A DNA stretch of 64,000 nt, taken from contig CM046870.1 in NCBI GenBank assembly GCA_025617745.1, positions 5,457,618 through 5,521,617 of the forward strand, read 5' to 3'. Numbering within the stretch: position 1 is the first letter of the stretch; the number at the start of each line of letters is the position of its first letter. Shown here in pieces: positions 34,301 through 43,795 of the stretch. The position numbers and the translations under genes were made by a program. The notes beneath the pieces were generated by a model. It saw nothing but the letters and a program-made list of their open reading frames with translations, did no database searches and was not told the origin of the DNA. The DNA is from Heliocidaris erythrogramma (lineage: Eukaryota; Echinodermata; Echinoidea; Camarodonta; Echinometridae).

Positions 34301-36569
34301 AAATAATGGTGGATTGTTGTAAAGTGCTCATGTCCGTCGCGCAATGACTCTCCGGGCGCTCTAGTATTATTACCCCAGGCATACGTAGCTGACCAGCCAA
34401 ACATGTAGCGCTCTACCATATCGGGTACTTGTTGACACCTGGGTGGAGAGTGGTAAAGTGTGGATTAATGTTAGTGCCTGGCTAGAACTTGAATCCTCGT
34501 CCTCTTAATACAAAGCTAAGTGAATGAACTACTGTACTTTGACAGCTCTAAGTTGTTTGGGTATTCTGTGTACTGAAGCACTCTATAAATCATTCAAGAG
34601 TTGAGAAATGTGTTATTTTTCACTCCTAGTGACCATTTTCATCATCCCTCTTTGTAGAATCTTGCTGCCGAGAAGACGTATAACAACCTGGATATCACGA
34701 TCCAGCAAGCGCTTCAGTTTCGTCAGACGTACTTTGAGGGTGTGAGCACCTGCAAGGCTACAGAGACATTAGAAACTATCATGGATAGGATCATCAAAGC
34801 TGGGGTGAGTTTGAAACAACACCTATCACTGTTTATTAATTCCCGTTTTGAGTACTCGCGGTAAAGCTTCATCTGAAGAAAATGTTCATAAAAATTTGTA
34901 CGTCAATGGCCGTGTGATCTAATTAAAGTTTACATCACGTGAGACTCATTGGTTCATAATGCAAGTTTTGAGCAAGTTTGTGATATTTTGAGGTGAAAAT
35001 GAATGAAAGAACAGTGTACACAGTGAGATACAGCGATCAATATAACAAGGTTGAACCCTATGAATAATATTTTTATGCTCTTACTCGTAGAGTTAGTCAA
35101 TTCTACTTTCTTGTCCTTCTTCCCCATTCTGAGGAAAGTGAACTTACTACTCATACCAAAAAGTATCCCCACTTCTTCTCTCGTCCAATAATGTAACTGT
35201 TTTACATTGTGTATGATTCTTTTTTTACTTACCTTTGTAAATGGTGAGCAGAGATTCTTTGTTTTAGCCATCTGTTTGGGAATGATAGTTACTCCAGGGT
35301 TCAGAGTTCTCCTGGTGTGATATCTTTTCCAGTAGGAAGCCAAAGTGCTAAGCGGCAGCTTGTTGGCTGGCTGACTTTTCCATGAAATATAGACCAGGAG
35401 CTTAAATGTGATCATTTCAGAGTCCTCATTCCCTGTCAAGAGTATCTGGACATTTCAGTTATACCCTGAGAAAGTGAAATTTAAAAACTTGTCTTCAACT
35501 GGTTATGCTAAGCCGTGACAATATGTAAATTTATTTTGTGTCTTTATACTCCCCTCACAGGTACATCGGTTAGTGGTCGTCGATGATGAGAAGCATGTAA
35601 TAGGTGTCATCTCACTCTCGGACATCCTCAATAGTTTAGTGCTCAAACCAGCAGGTAAGGTTACCATGGAAATGATGATGATGGTGATTGTGGTAGTGAC
35701 AATAGGTGATGACGTTGATGATGGTAGTGACTGTTGTGATGACGGTGGTGGTGGTGGTGATGATGGTGATGATGATAGTGGCAGAGTGGTGGTGGTGGTG
35801 GTGGTGGTGGTGATGATGATTATGATGATGATGGTGGTGATGATGATAGTGGCAGGGTGGTGGTGGTGGTGGTGGTGATGATGATGATGATGATGGCGGT
35901 GGTAAGGTTGGTGGTGGTGATGAAGATGATAGAGGTGGTGGTGACGACAGTGGTGATGACGATGATGGTAGTGACTATGGTGGTGATGATGGCGATGGTG
36001 GCAGGTTGGTGGTGGTGGTGGTGATGATGATGATGATGATGATGGTGATGGTGGTGGTGCTGAAGATGGTGATGAGCGTATGGTGATGAAGATGATGGTG
36101 ATGGTGGAATTAATGGTAGTAACAATGTTAATTTGGATGATGATGAATGTAACAAAGGAGGCAATCCTTGGACAAATATCCCCATGGACAATTGGACAAA
36201 TGAATAGTTGTCAGGGGAAGTGTTATAGTCTCAGTCATCTTAATAGCATATTAATTTTTAATTATTACTTATTAATTCAAATACCTCTGAATTCTTAGGA
36301 TTGAGATTTGACTGGCATTTTTACTGTGCTTGAAATATGTCAACAAAAACCATTTTCCAGACAAATTTTAGATGTTCTTTTAATAGGGGGTCAATCCTCT
36401 GGACCCCTCTCTAAACCAATTGCTCTCAAATCGAAAAGTGTGTTTTTGATGTTTTTACTCTAAAATTCAATTGATAATATCCCCTTTTCTTTCTCCCTTT
36501 TCTTTCGCAGGTGTACCCAGTAGAAAGAGTAGCGCATCATCATCATCACAAGGGTCACCACGGGTATAG
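22332..36569 (+). CDS. PRKAG: AMP-activated protein kinase gamma subunit (11 joined exons, 328 aa)
   Basis: Regulatory gamma subunit of AMPK; in this family it binds AMP, ADP and ATP in paired CBS (Bateman) domains and controls the alpha kinase subunit in cytosol and nucleus. Join: 22332-22445, 24610-24691, 27591-27649, 29241-29286, 30216-30267, 32120-32246, 33325-33408, 34041-34163, 34658-34804, 35561-35654, 36511-36569. Every junction is AG/GT and phases agree, giving 328 residues against 331 for human gamma-1. CBS repeats lie at about residues 25-87, 107-170, 180-242 and 254-310. Landmarks: Arg52 in [10 protein letters not shown], Asp72 in TITDF, His132-Arg133 in IHRLPVID, Lys151-Arg152 in THKRIL, Asp227 in KFDVI, His280-Arg281 in VHRLVVV and Asp299 in SLSDIL. 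These match the nucleotide-site residues of mammalian gamma-1. The C-terminus adds a serine-rich tail ([15 protein letters not shown]). The ATG at 22332 has a good GCCATGG context and an in-frame TGA at 22263, but the exon may instead be spliced in at 22345. Confidence 0.95.
22865..23440 (+). repeat. Diverged tandem duplication in PRKAG intron 1
   Basis: Two blocks (about 22865-23132 and 23197-23440) share the order AGTAGCTGCATTT, GCTAATGGCTGT, GAGTATGTTGAACTC, AAATGCCAACTGCCT and CAAAACT. Unit 1 also contains a 27-bp direct repeat, CATTAAAGTGCCAAACTTCT then CAATATG, at 22920-22975. Confidence 0.6.
23655..24385. repeat. GC-rich repeat block in PRKAG intron 1
   Basis: GC content is clearly above its surroundings. 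ATCGTRCRG-like motifs recur (ATCGTGCGG, ATCGTGCAG, ATCGTACAG twice, ATCGCACGG). CCCGTAGCCCGTAGACATGT then CGTAGGTGGCAT near 23820 faces CCCCGTAGCCCGTAGCCACC then TACGATGCC near 24300. Many overlapping short frames on both strands carry no recognisable protein. It is probably an inserted element of unknown type. Confidence 0.45.
24610..24691 (+). CDS. PRKAG: PRKAG exon, CBS1
   Basis: Encodes [20 protein letters not shown] and then STKQDFV plus the first base of a Gly codon. The Arg of NGVRAAP is the counterpart of Arg70 in human gamma-1. Acceptor TTTGAACAG, donor GTAAGT. The intron before it (22446-24609) holds a tandem duplication and a GC-rich repeat block. Confidence 0.97.
24805..26384. mobile_element. 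1.58-kb DNA transposon with CCGTATAGTCGCGTG termini
   Basis: Left end CCGTATAGTCGCGTGTACAC is mirrored by the right end (GTATACACGCGACTATACGG), with TA outside both. The inner GGCGCAC is also mirrored. The body is AT-rich with a GC-rich patch near 26220. It has no transposase-sized frame, so it is non-autonomous. It lies inside the second PRKAG intron. The superfamily is unresolved; TA targets suggest the Tc1/mariner/pogo group. Confidence 0.7.
27591..27649 (+). CDS. PRKAG: PRKAG exon, CBS1 end
   Basis: Encodes the rest of the split Gly codon and [19 protein letters not shown]. The Asp of TITDF is the ribose-contacting Asp of CBS1 (Asp90 in human gamma-1). Acceptor TTTCTCCAG, donor GTAAGT. 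The preceding intron contains the 1.58-kb element at 24805-26384. Confidence 0.96.
27664..27941. mobile_element. Inverted-repeat element built of TTCGGAATTACGAACC motifs
   Basis: Outer ends GTTACTCGTTCTTCTGAAGG and CCTTCGGAAAAACGACACGT then AAT are rough inverted repeats. Between them GGTTCGTAATTCCGAA-type motifs recur at least eight times, first in one orientation and then in the other. It sits in the PRKAG intron starting at 27650. Confidence 0.6.
28000..28170 (-). repeat. GGGTTAG-rich dispersed repeat, copy 2
   Basis: TAACCTTAACCCTAACCCT, more ACCCTAA variants and then ATTGATGAAATAAAGCCTGG, the complement of copy 1. Confidence 0.5.
28339..28366 (+). repeat. (GT)n microsatellite
   Basis: About 14 GT units inside the PRKAG intron before exon 29241. 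Confidence 0.85.
29241..29286 (+). CDS. PRKAG: PRKAG exon, CBS1-CBS2 linker
   Basis: A 46-bp exon encoding [15 protein letters not shown] plus one base. ELEEHKI-TWR is a hallmark of animal gamma subunits. Acceptor CCATCCATAG after a long CT-rich tract, donor GTGAGT. The preceding intron contains the repeat at 27664-27941 and a (GT)n run. Confidence 0.95.
29775..29850 (+). repeat. GGGTTAG-rich dispersed repeat, copy 3
   Basis: CAGGGCTTATTTCATCAAAG then ATTTAGGGTTAGTTGAGGG; a short version of copy 1. A looser GGGTTTTAG/GTTAGGG patch lies at 59965-59998. Confidence 0.45.
30216..30267 (+). CDS. PRKAG: PRKAG exon, start of CBS2
   Basis: Encodes [17 protein letters not shown] and two bases of a Ser codon. 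It aligns with the gamma segment ending PLV-I-PD-S at the start of CBS2; the LKEKARP part is more divergent than its neighbours. Acceptor ATCTTTACAG, donor GTTTGT, which is weaker than the other donors in the gene. Confidence 0.93.
30775..31155 (-). mobile_element. TTAA-ended short element, family A, copy 4
   Basis: Inverted copy in the PRKAG intron between 30267 and 32120. Ends are TTAAAGATAAAGTTGAC and AGAACTCCACCTTCTTTTTAA. The interior matches the other copies in reverse complement. Confidence 0.7.
32120..32246 (+). CDS. PRKAG: PRKAG exon, CBS2 core
   Basis: Encodes [20 protein letters not shown] and then [22 protein letters not shown]. His-Arg of IHRLPVID and Lys-Arg of THKRIL match His151/Arg152 and Lys170/Arg171 of human gamma-1. 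Acceptor TTTTCTTAG, donor GTAAGC. The preceding intron carries a TTAA-ended short element at 30775-31155. Confidence 0.97.
32281..32866. mobile_element. Inverted-repeat element containing a 183-bp direct duplication
   Basis: The ends AAAGCCGACTGCGATCCGAT and AAATCGGATCGCAGACC are complementary. Inside, the unit CAATAGCATTAAGTATGGGC to TTCAAATTGTAGACAATCGT occurs twice (about 32330-32480 and 32500-32650). It is in the PRKAG intron following 32246. Confidence 0.55.
33325..33408 (+). CDS. PRKAG: PRKAG exon, CBS2-CBS3 linker
   Basis: Exactly 28 codons in phase 0, encoding [20 protein letters not shown] followed by GTYNNIAT. LxELxIGTYxNI is conserved in gamma subunits. Acceptor CACGTATAG, donor GTGAGT. 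Confidence 0.94.
34041..34163 (+). CDS. PRKAG: PRKAG exon, CBS3
   Basis: Exactly 41 codons, including [33 protein letters not shown] and AKFDVI. The Asp of KFDVI corresponds to Asp245 of human gamma-1. As is usual in CBS3, Ala (VSALP) stands where CBS2 and CBS4 have the His-Arg pair. Acceptor TATACCAG, donor GTAAGT. Confidence 0.97.
34315..34560 (-). mobile_element. Diverged SINE remnant, minus strand
   Basis: Reverse complement shares the body of the SINE at 7554: CACCTGGGTGGAGAGTGG, CGGGTAC, and AGCGCTCTA near the tail. The tRNA-like head is decayed (CTTGAATCCTCGTCC). It lies in the PRKAG intron before the exon at 34658. Confidence 0.55.
34658..34804 (+). CDS. PRKAG: PRKAG exon, CBS3-CBS4
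   Basis: Exactly 49 codons, beginning [20 protein letters not shown] and ending [23 protein letters not shown] is nearly invariant in animal gamma subunits. Acceptor CTTTGTAG, donor GTGAGT. A minus-strand SINE remnant lies in the intron before it. Confidence 0.97.
35561..35654 (+). CDS. PRKAG: PRKAG exon, CBS4
   Basis: Encodes [20 protein letters not shown] and [11 protein letters not shown] plus one base. His280-Arg281 and Asp299 correspond to His298-Arg299 and Asp317 of human gamma-1. Acceptor CCCTCACAG, donor GTAAGG. The donor is followed almost at once by a (GAT/GGT)n microsatellite. Confidence 0.97.
35670..36110 (+). repeat. (GAT/GGT)n microsatellite in the last PRKAG intron
   Basis: Starts 16 bp after the donor at 35655 and runs about 440 bp with GGT, GAT and GGC triplets. 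Frames rich in Val/Met/Asp (+) or His/Thr/Ile (-) across it are artefacts. Confidence 0.85.
36511..36569 (+). CDS. PRKAG: PRKAG terminal exon, serine-rich tail
   Basis: Completes the Gly codon, encodes [18 protein letters not shown] and stops with TAG at 36567-36569. Acceptor TTTCTTTCGCAG. The CBS4 fold is already complete, so this is a tail of about 18 residues rich in Ser. RKSS resembles a basophilic kinase site, which is inference only. Confidence 0.9.
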
Positions 36570-37313
36570 CAGGGTCACCACCAGAGGGCGGTATTTTAGA
36601 CAAGTACTAGCAATTGTGTATCAGTTCCTATATTCCTCAGAGACTTTTGCAAAGAGAGCTTCGCAGTTTAGAAGGATAATCACCAGCACAATGACAGATT
36701 TATGGTTCGGATGTTTCAGTTTTCAAGTCATGGCACGACTGCTTGTGTGTTTGCTGTATTAAGGATCATCCTAAGTCAACTAATACCCCAGAACGTTCCA
36801 TGATATATTTCTAATGAGAAAGTATATTTTCTCAGTCATTTTTCATCATCAACAATATCCTTGATAATTTGACATGATGAAAATGTTATGGTTTCCTTTG
36901 ATTTGAAAGTAATACCACTAAAGTGGTCGGAATTATCATTTTTACTACAGTAGACCGGTCATTACTCCATAGAATTTATACAGTTGCAGAGATTTATTGT
37001 ATATTTACAAAGGCTAACTTTGCAACATTTCTGTTTCTAGGACATAGGTTGACTTTTAAAGACCCATGTCAAGGTTCTGTAGGATGCAAGTTTTGGAGGA
37101 TTCCAAGTTTTTCATGTGTAAACAATGAGCATTATATCTGAGCTGACCATAAAGAAATTCATTCATTCTATTGTATTCCACCTTGCATGGCCTGTGGTTG
37201 TCAGGCTAAAATGAATTTCACCTGTTCACAATTTTTTTCCATTGCAAAGTCCAGTCTGAATCTTCAAGTTTTGCTTATGCTGTAGAAAAAAACTTGTCAA
37301 GTCAGTGCCAGTA

Positions 37314-37499
37314 CAGTCCGCTCTCGTTATAATGAGCATGGATACAACAAGATTTTGTTATAACGAGGCAATTCTCCCAGTCCCAATTTCCAACAAGTGC
37401 AAACTTACTAATACATGTATATGTTGTGTATAACGAGATTTCGTTATAACGAGGTAATTGGCTTGGTCCTGAGCACCTTGGTATAACAGGAGTGGACTG
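37314..37499. mobile_element. Palindromic TA-flanked short element with TATAACGAG motifs
   Basis: Starts CAGTCCGCTCTCGTTATAAT and ends GGTATAACAGGAGTGGACTG, flanked by TA on both sides. It repeats the motif GTTATAACGAG internally. About 186 bp, non-coding. Ends of this kind are typical of pogo/mariner miniature elements. Confidence 0.65.
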
Positions 37500-37602
37500 T
37501 ACACCCAACCTTGTGTTGTTTACACTGTAAGATCATGTAAAATTTGATGACTCGATTTGCAAGGGCATTTCAAAGGCTTATCTCTCAAAATCTTTCTTTA
37601 TA

Positions 37603-37778
37603 CAGTGAAAGCTGTACATAGAGACCGCTCAAGGTAGACAAGAAAAACGGTCTTTATGTATAGGTTCCTTTATTGCTTGTTTTCAATGAGAAACATTTTT
37701 TCAAGGAAAACGGAAATTGTGGGCTTTGTAGAACAGGTGGTCTTTCTCTACAGGCGGTCGCTAAAGCAGGTTTCACTG
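37603..37778. mobile_element. CAGTGAAACC-type short element, copy 2
   Basis: Starts CAGTGAAAGCTGTACATAGA and ends GCAGGTTTCACTG between TA dinucleotides. It lies in the candidate PRKAG 3' UTR. Orientation is opposite to copy 1, judging by the position of CTTTAGCGACC. Confidence 0.6.
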
Positions 37779-38527
37779 TACAATGCTGTATATTACGTAA
37801 TTGGACTTGTGGGAAACCAAAAGGAGAACGTTTGTGGCCAGTATTTCACTTGTATGCTTCTGTAATAGTAATGTTGTTTACCCTCTCCTGTAGCTATGGC
37901 CTTGATCATTCTTGGGTTTCCTTTTTGCTTGTGTTACACCAAGGAGGTTCACACAGATGGAGTCTCAAATAACGATAATTAATGCAAACACCTGGCAGAT
38001 TATAAAGGATGTACAATTGAATTTATAAACTGCCTTGAGTCTTTGACAGCGATGTCTGCCGCCAAATTAAACGGGAAAGATTTAGAGATGTTTTGACATT
38101 TGAATGTTTACGATGCGCAGTTAAATTCTTAAATCGACCACAGAAAGTGAATGTGCAGTTTTAATGTAAATAATATCGATTTCAATCTGAAATTCCCCTG
38201 CCACAGGATGAACATTTTTTTGAGATATAGCCTTAAAAGTGTCACAATTGTTTTAAGGGTAATTTTAACACCTTTCCGCTTAATTCCGATTATTAAATTT
38301 CATATATTACCATCATGAAATATAGCCAACCAAAGTAGTGGGCACACGCGGCCAGTCAAAAAATTGTCATCGCAAATCTGGTATTTTTGGCACTAACCTA
38401 AAAAAAACCTAGTTATATCAATCGTGCACTTTTTCAAATTTACATTTGGGTCTGCGAAAACTAATTATCATTGTAACGAATATCCTCCATTGTACTTAAC
38501 CACGGTTATGCAATAAAACGGAATTTG

Positions 38528-38994
38528 ATTTGAAGCCTCTGGGTAGCCTCTGGGTAGCCTCTGGGCAAGCCTCTGGGCAAGCCTCTGGGCAAGCCTCTGG
38601 GCAAGCCTCTGGGCAGCCTCTGGGCAAGCCTCTGGGCAGCCTCTGGGCAAGCCTCTGGGCAGCCTCTGGGTAGCCTCTGGGCAAGCCTCTGGGCAAGCCT
38701 CTGGGCAAGCCTCTGGGCAAGGCTCTGGGCAAGTCTCTGGGTAGCCTCTGGGCAAGCCTCTGGGCAGCCTCTGGGCAAGCCTCTGGGCAAGCCTCTGGGC
38801 AAGCCTCTGGGCAAGCCTCTGGGCAAGCCTCTGGGCAAGCCTCTGGGCAAGCCTCTGGGCAAGCCTCTGGGCAAGCCTCTGGGCAGCCTCTGGGCAAGCC
38901 TCTGGGCAAGCCTCTGGGCAAGCCTCTGGGTAGCCTCTGGGCAAGCCTCTGGGCAAGCCTCTGGGCAAGCCTCTGGGCAGCCTCTGGGTTTTAT
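38528..38994 (+). repeat. 12-bp minisatellite GCCTCTGGGCAA
   Basis: About 40 units of GCCTCTGGGCAA mixed with 10- and 11-bp variants (GCCTCTGGGC, GCCTCTGGGTA). Because of the length mix, all three minus frames stay open and spell PRGL, PEAC or AQRL repeats. It lies in the candidate PRKAG 3' UTR. Confidence 0.85.
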
Positions 38995-39317
38995 CAAGCC
39001 TGATCATTTGTTTTGATTACATAATGATTGTCCACTGAAATATTAAACAGTTATGTTGGATTTTTTAGGTGTTGCATGATATTCTTTACCCTAAAAAAAT
39101 AATGAAGACATGATTTTCATAACCTTTACTCAGTCTTCTATCAACAGACTCTGGGTTTTATCAAACCTGATCATTTGTTTTGATTAGATAATGATTGTCC
39201 ACTGAAATATTAAACAGTTATGTTGGATTTTTTAGGTGTTGCATGATATTCTTTACCCTAAAAAAAAAATTGAAGACATGATTTTCATAACCTTTACTCA
39301 GTCTTCTATTAACAGAC
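38982..39317 (+). repeat. Tandem duplication, about 166 bp, beside the minisatellite
   Basis: CTCTGGGTTTTATCAAGCCT to CAGTCTTCTATCAACAGA is repeated at once as CTCTGGGTTTTATCAAACCT to CTTCTATTAACAGA. The unit begins with the last CTCTGGG of the minisatellite, so both probably arose from slippage at one site. Confidence 0.7.
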
Positions 39318-40704
39318 ATGGGGAAAATTCTACCGTTTCTTAGTGTTTACCTTCTAAACACTGTCAAACTATTAATGGAGAAAGTTCATCTGTAAATTTG
39401 TTTACAAATTAAAATTCCTCCCATCAAGCTTCTTCGTTTACTAATATGATTACAGTATACTCTCCAGAGCAGTGAGTAGGTTATATCCGAGTGACATTGA
39501 ACATAATGCCCCAAAACATATTATATTATATTGATTATATTGAATTATTTATTTACTATATGGTTAAGACATAGATCCACCGAACTATTAACAACATACT
39601 ATAATATTATACAATAACAATATAATCAAATGCAGGGATATCTGAATTGCAGGAAAGTCCTGAGAATATTACTTGAACTCATAGCATTAAAAATCTTTAA
39701 CAAGGAAAATCCTTCAATTTCAAGCTATTATCCTGATATTATATTAGTAATATACATGTATTTTGATATACTGTGTGACAGATAATTAATAACTTTAGTT
39801 AATGTAAGATTTTCCTATTTTCTTTTGTTTTTGGTTGCATAGATATTCAAATCAGAACTGAAGATATGGCATTTTTTCCTGGTCAATTAAAGACAGAGAA
39901 AATAGATGGAACAAGGATGAATAGATGAAAATATGGGAATTGCAAATTATGATGTTGGTACTTTTGTCACATGACAGTAAAAGATTTATATCTAATTTTT
40001 TCATAGGACATTTTATATTCCCCGATGTTTTTTTTTAAAGGACGATGTGTGATACAATAGCCATAGAAGAAAATGGATATTATATGTTTAGAACTGTCAA
40101 TTTTGTTTTCAAATTTCTCCCTCACAATCAGATTGATAATTAGTATATGGCAAGTAATTTTTGCCCAAATTGTAAAATGAAAATGAGTTGTTTCAAGCGA
40201 AAGTAGAGATAGTTACTTTAGTATACAAGATTGTACCACTGATAAAAGGGCTTCATTAAGGTCAAGACTTCAAATTCAGTACCTTTTGGAATGTAACATA
40301 TTTTCACAAATGATCGAAGCTAGAATTCCATAACCACAACTCTCAATATTATATACTCGGTTGCGCTGTACCTGAAGAACATACTTGTGTTCAAATTATT
40401 TCTTCTTTAGTAACTTTTATTAGATTTAGTTTTAAGAGATACATGTATGGGGACCTTTTTTGAAGACTTATGTTTCCTTTGCAATAATTTTATTTTTAAC
40501 TCAATTTCTGTGAATTGGCTTTGATTGTATTATACTATATTTCTTTCTTTCGTTTTTTTTTTTGGCCAAAATCTGTATAAATGTATATAGAAAGCAAAAT
40601 GAAATAATTTGTAGCAAGTTTTTTTGAAATATTTAATATTGATATTGCCTTTGATCACTGATTTCTCCCTGTGTTATCTTGTGAATGTGTTCTCAATGTT
40701 AACC

Positions 40705-40710
40705 AATAAA
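40705..40710 (+). promoter_or_regulatory. Candidate polyadenylation signal
   Basis: AATAAA in the context AACCAATAAAAGGCAC, with T/GT-rich sequence 30-50 bp downstream. It could end the PRKAG transcript. The alternative AATAAA at 38512 lacks an obvious GT-rich element because the minisatellite follows. Confidence 0.4.
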
Positions 40711-40885
40711 AGGCACAACAATTGTTCAAGATTCTATAAAGTTTGTTGTTTCTCTCGTGTCTAATTTGAAAATTCTCTTTCAACTCTATAATTTTGTAAG
40801 TTAGGCCATTGATACCTTGCTTATTGTACATGATCCATATCTTACCCCTTCAGTACACTTCATAGGGTCATGTTTAATGAAACCT

Positions 40886-41196
40886 GGGGGTGTTTCATTA
40901 AGCTGTTCGTAATGACATTACGAATGACTTAAATATGTCAAGCCAAATGCGATGCTCAATCATTTTTAACTGCATCAACTAATGTTGAACAGATGTATAT
41001 TAACATTCTTATTATAACAAACATTTTTAATGCAAAGTATATTTTTTGCCATAATTTGACCGAGGTTATTGGAAATACAGTCAAACTTTGTTAAAACATC
41101 AGGAAAAACTTTGGGCATCCTATCTGGCACTTCATATTCAAGTCGTTCGTAAAGTCATGCGTAACTTTACGAACAGCTTTATGAAACACACCCCCC
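40886..41196. mobile_element. Short inverted-repeat element, GGGGTGTTTCATTAAGC ends
   Basis: Left arm GGGGGTGTTTCATTAAGCTG then TTCGTAATG; right arm GTAACTTTACGAACAGC then TTTATGAAACACACCCCC. About 311 bp with an AT-rich, non-coding middle. It lies just downstream of the candidate PRKAG polyadenylation site. Confidence 0.6.
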
Positions 41197-41229
41197 GGTT
41201 ATACAGTAACTAGTTAAAATAACTGATAT

Positions 41230-41405
41230 ACTGGAAAACTAGAATTTCGTGAGTGGTTCAGATTCGCAAAAGTTTCATGCCTCAAAATCATTGAATTATA
41301 ATCGACATAACACTGAATTCTTTGCAAATCGCAAAAGTTTCTTGCTGTGAAAATGGCTGTCGTTTACAATTCGTGAAAGTTTCATGTCGCGAAAGTTTCT
41401 GGTTC
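41230..41405. repeat. CGCGAAAGTTTCATG-type dispersed repeat
   Basis: ATTCGCAAAAGTTTCATGCC, AATCGCAAAAGTTTCTTGC, TTCGTGAAAGTTTCATGTC and GCGAAAGTTTCTGG occur in turn. The same motif appears in the PRKAG introns at 26855-26930, 27285-27350 and 33055-33130. Confidence 0.5.
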
Positions 41406-43240
41406 ACATAAAGTTATACTGAATCATGGCATTTGGTTGACTGTGAGTAGATATGTTATTGAATCGTCGCAGTTTATACTTGGGACATTCCAGTGAACCG
41501 TCGGCCCATGAGACCGACAATGTCGGCCAGTGAATCCTCAGAGATGATGTCAGGAGGTCCTCAAAGAGTGACATGTCGGTCTTGTGGGATATCGGTCTTG
41601 ATGGCCTCATGACAAATTTTCAGAAGGCAGGCCAGACCAGCAATTGGTCTTGTGTGCTGTCGGCCTCATGGACTATAGCCGTTACTACTGACAATATATT
41701 CATAAACAAGCAGGGGTGGATCCAGGATTTTGTAAGGGGGGGGCAGCACATAAATCTCAGAAAATTTTCTGACTAGCAAAAAAAAGGGTTACCAGTTTCC
41801 AATTGGGGGGCACAATGTATACTTTTGTTACAACAGGGCCCACTGACATTCATCTTTGGAGGCAGAATACAAACTTTATAACGACCAAATAGTATTTTAG
41901 AAGAATAGACAGTTAAGAATGCATGTATCCCTAACAAACCCTGAGGTGTTAAAATTGGATTGGAGATTAAGAAGAAAGCAACAAATTTCAGACAATTTGT
42001 TGCCATGGTAAAGATTCTACTGCGGTTGCCTTCCGCCTATATTTAAGTGCACATCCAATGAATTAACATTTCTAGAAATACATGTATGCATTTCAAAGCT
42101 TTCACTTTATGTGCACTACATCTACACTGCGCAGCTCAGTCCATGTATTGCCTATACTATGATGGGGTATAAATTTATTATTACATGTATCTTTATCCTC
42201 TCATTAAAAGACTAAAGAAATTGTAAAAATTGACAAAAATTTGTGTTGGCACCCTTTGACTGGCCACAAAACACTATACAATAAGCCAGTTCGGGGTTAG
42301 CGCATGACCCCCAAATGACCCCAAAAATCCACAGATATTTTAGACATGGAGGGTCCCTTTATGTGCACTTCAGAAAAATAACTCTGGGAGTGCTAGAGGT
42401 GCCTAATGAATAGCTTTTGTTTCCCCCTTTAAAAAGAATACTTCCACCTGGATATCATGGAATGCACATTAATGCATAATTGAATAATGATTACATGACA
42501 TTCATGAGCACATATCAAATATTAGTGTCAGTGGGTTTTACAATTTGGTACAGATGACCTTTATCTGCTCATGCTCAGATTGCATCCCCGAAGTGGCTTA
42601 TTGTTTTGTTAGCTGTGTTCTTTTACAAAGAATTGTTCATTTAAAACAATTGTCATTTTTTTATCATGAGTCTGACTTTGGACGTGGGCAAACCCCGTGG
42701 GCAGGGGGTGGGGGTTGGGGGCTTATTCATTCTTTGTTGTGGAGTTTACATCTGTGTGTGTGACAGAAAATAACCCACCTATACATGTACCTTTTAATAA
42801 CACACTCTGTATGCCTTTTCCTTTGTACTGCCTGTATATATCTGAATATCAAAAGGAGAGAGTGGATAAGACTTCAGATATAGGTGTTGATAGTTGCACA
42901 TCGATCCATTGTTTCACATTTCCCAAGTGCGTAGAGATACTGTACTAAGATATGATTTCAAGATAGGATATATAAATCTCATCAGTATTGGAATTTCGTC
43001 TATCTGTGACACTGAACATCTTATGGCTTTTAATTTTAGGGGTTAACCTTAAAGTAGAACGTTAATGATTTTAAATATTGGCTTAATACTTATTATTGCA
43101 TAGATGGCATAAATTAAACAAGGTTATCCAAATTCAACGCTTGGAAACATTTGAAGTAATGATTATTATCAATTATAAAACGGTCAAATACAGCCCCCGA
43201 TATAGCAGCTGAAGAGCTCCTCGAACGCTGCTGAGATATG
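41405..43240. other. Intergenic DNA downstream of PRKAG
   Basis: TCGGYCTTGTGGGAT and ATGAGACCGACA motifs at 41500-41660. A fragment at 41710-41760 (GGGGTGGATCCAGGATTTTG followed by a G run) is of a type common in repeats. No exon seen. Confidence 0.35.
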
Positions 43241-43795
43241 TGACGACACACCATGGACCAGTCCTGTCTAAGCAGACGATGTCCCATAACATGTTACACA
43301 TTTTTCAGAGCCTATTTTGTCATCTCCTCTTCACTTATTTCTCTTCCTTCACTAGCGTCAGTCTTAATGTTAGTCTGCTGCCTCACTCTTAACTTCGTGT
43401 ATGGTATTATTTTGATGGAAAATGCAGCGTTAAAAAAATAAAGGAATCAATCACTTGTAAACAAAATAAGACGCCATTGTATTTTCAGCTGCTTGCACCG
43501 GGGCATGTTCGGCGTTTCAAGAGGGAACGAATACCATCCTGCTATTATTCGGAGGGCTTTTCAATTTGAAAGTGGGGTTTATTTCATTGATCATTGACCC
43601 TTCTCCTGTGTATTTACAATCAAACGGTTTTAGCTATCAGAATCAGTTTCACTTTCCCTTTGTAATGGTGTGAAATAAGGTCACGTTTAAATACACCAAA
43701 CTCTTTATAATTTGATAAATAATTGCATTGCAATTACGTTCATTCATTATAGGACGTCGTCTGCTTAAGCAGGATCGATCCCGAGTGTGACGACA
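43240..43795. mobile_element. Element with GTGACGACAC...AGCAGACGATGTCC arms
   Basis: The left arm GTGACGACACACCATGGACC then AGTCCTGTCTAAGCAGACG matches the complement of 43752-43795 in about four bases of five. The 62-aa hydrophobic frame at 43253 begins inside the arm and is probably accidental. Confidence 0.45.

Larger units (their letters stand above)
36570..40735 (+). other. Possible long 3' UTR of PRKAG
   Basis: No other gene was recognised between the PRKAG stop and the AATAAA at 40705, which is followed by a GT-rich stretch (TTTGTTGTTTCTC). If transcribed throughout, the UTR is about 4.1 kb. It would include two short DNA transposons (37314-37499 and 37603-37778), the 12-bp minisatellite at 38528-38994 and a 166-bp tandem duplication. 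An earlier AATAAA at 38512, just before the minisatellite, would give a UTR of about 1.95 kb. Confidence 0.4.

Noticed and set aside
35573..36191. Open frames over 100 codons downstream of the CBS4 exon
   Set aside because: Read-through of the exon past a perfect GTAAGG donor into the (GAT/GGT)n microsatellite, or its complement.
38468..39007. Minus-strand frames of 141-179 codons with PRGL or ACPE repeats
   Set aside because: Produced by the 12-bp minisatellite; all three frames are open because the unit contains no stop.
43253..43441. 62-codon hydrophobic frame that could be a membrane protein
   Set aside because: Begins in the arm of an inverted-repeat element, and there is no splice or promoter support.
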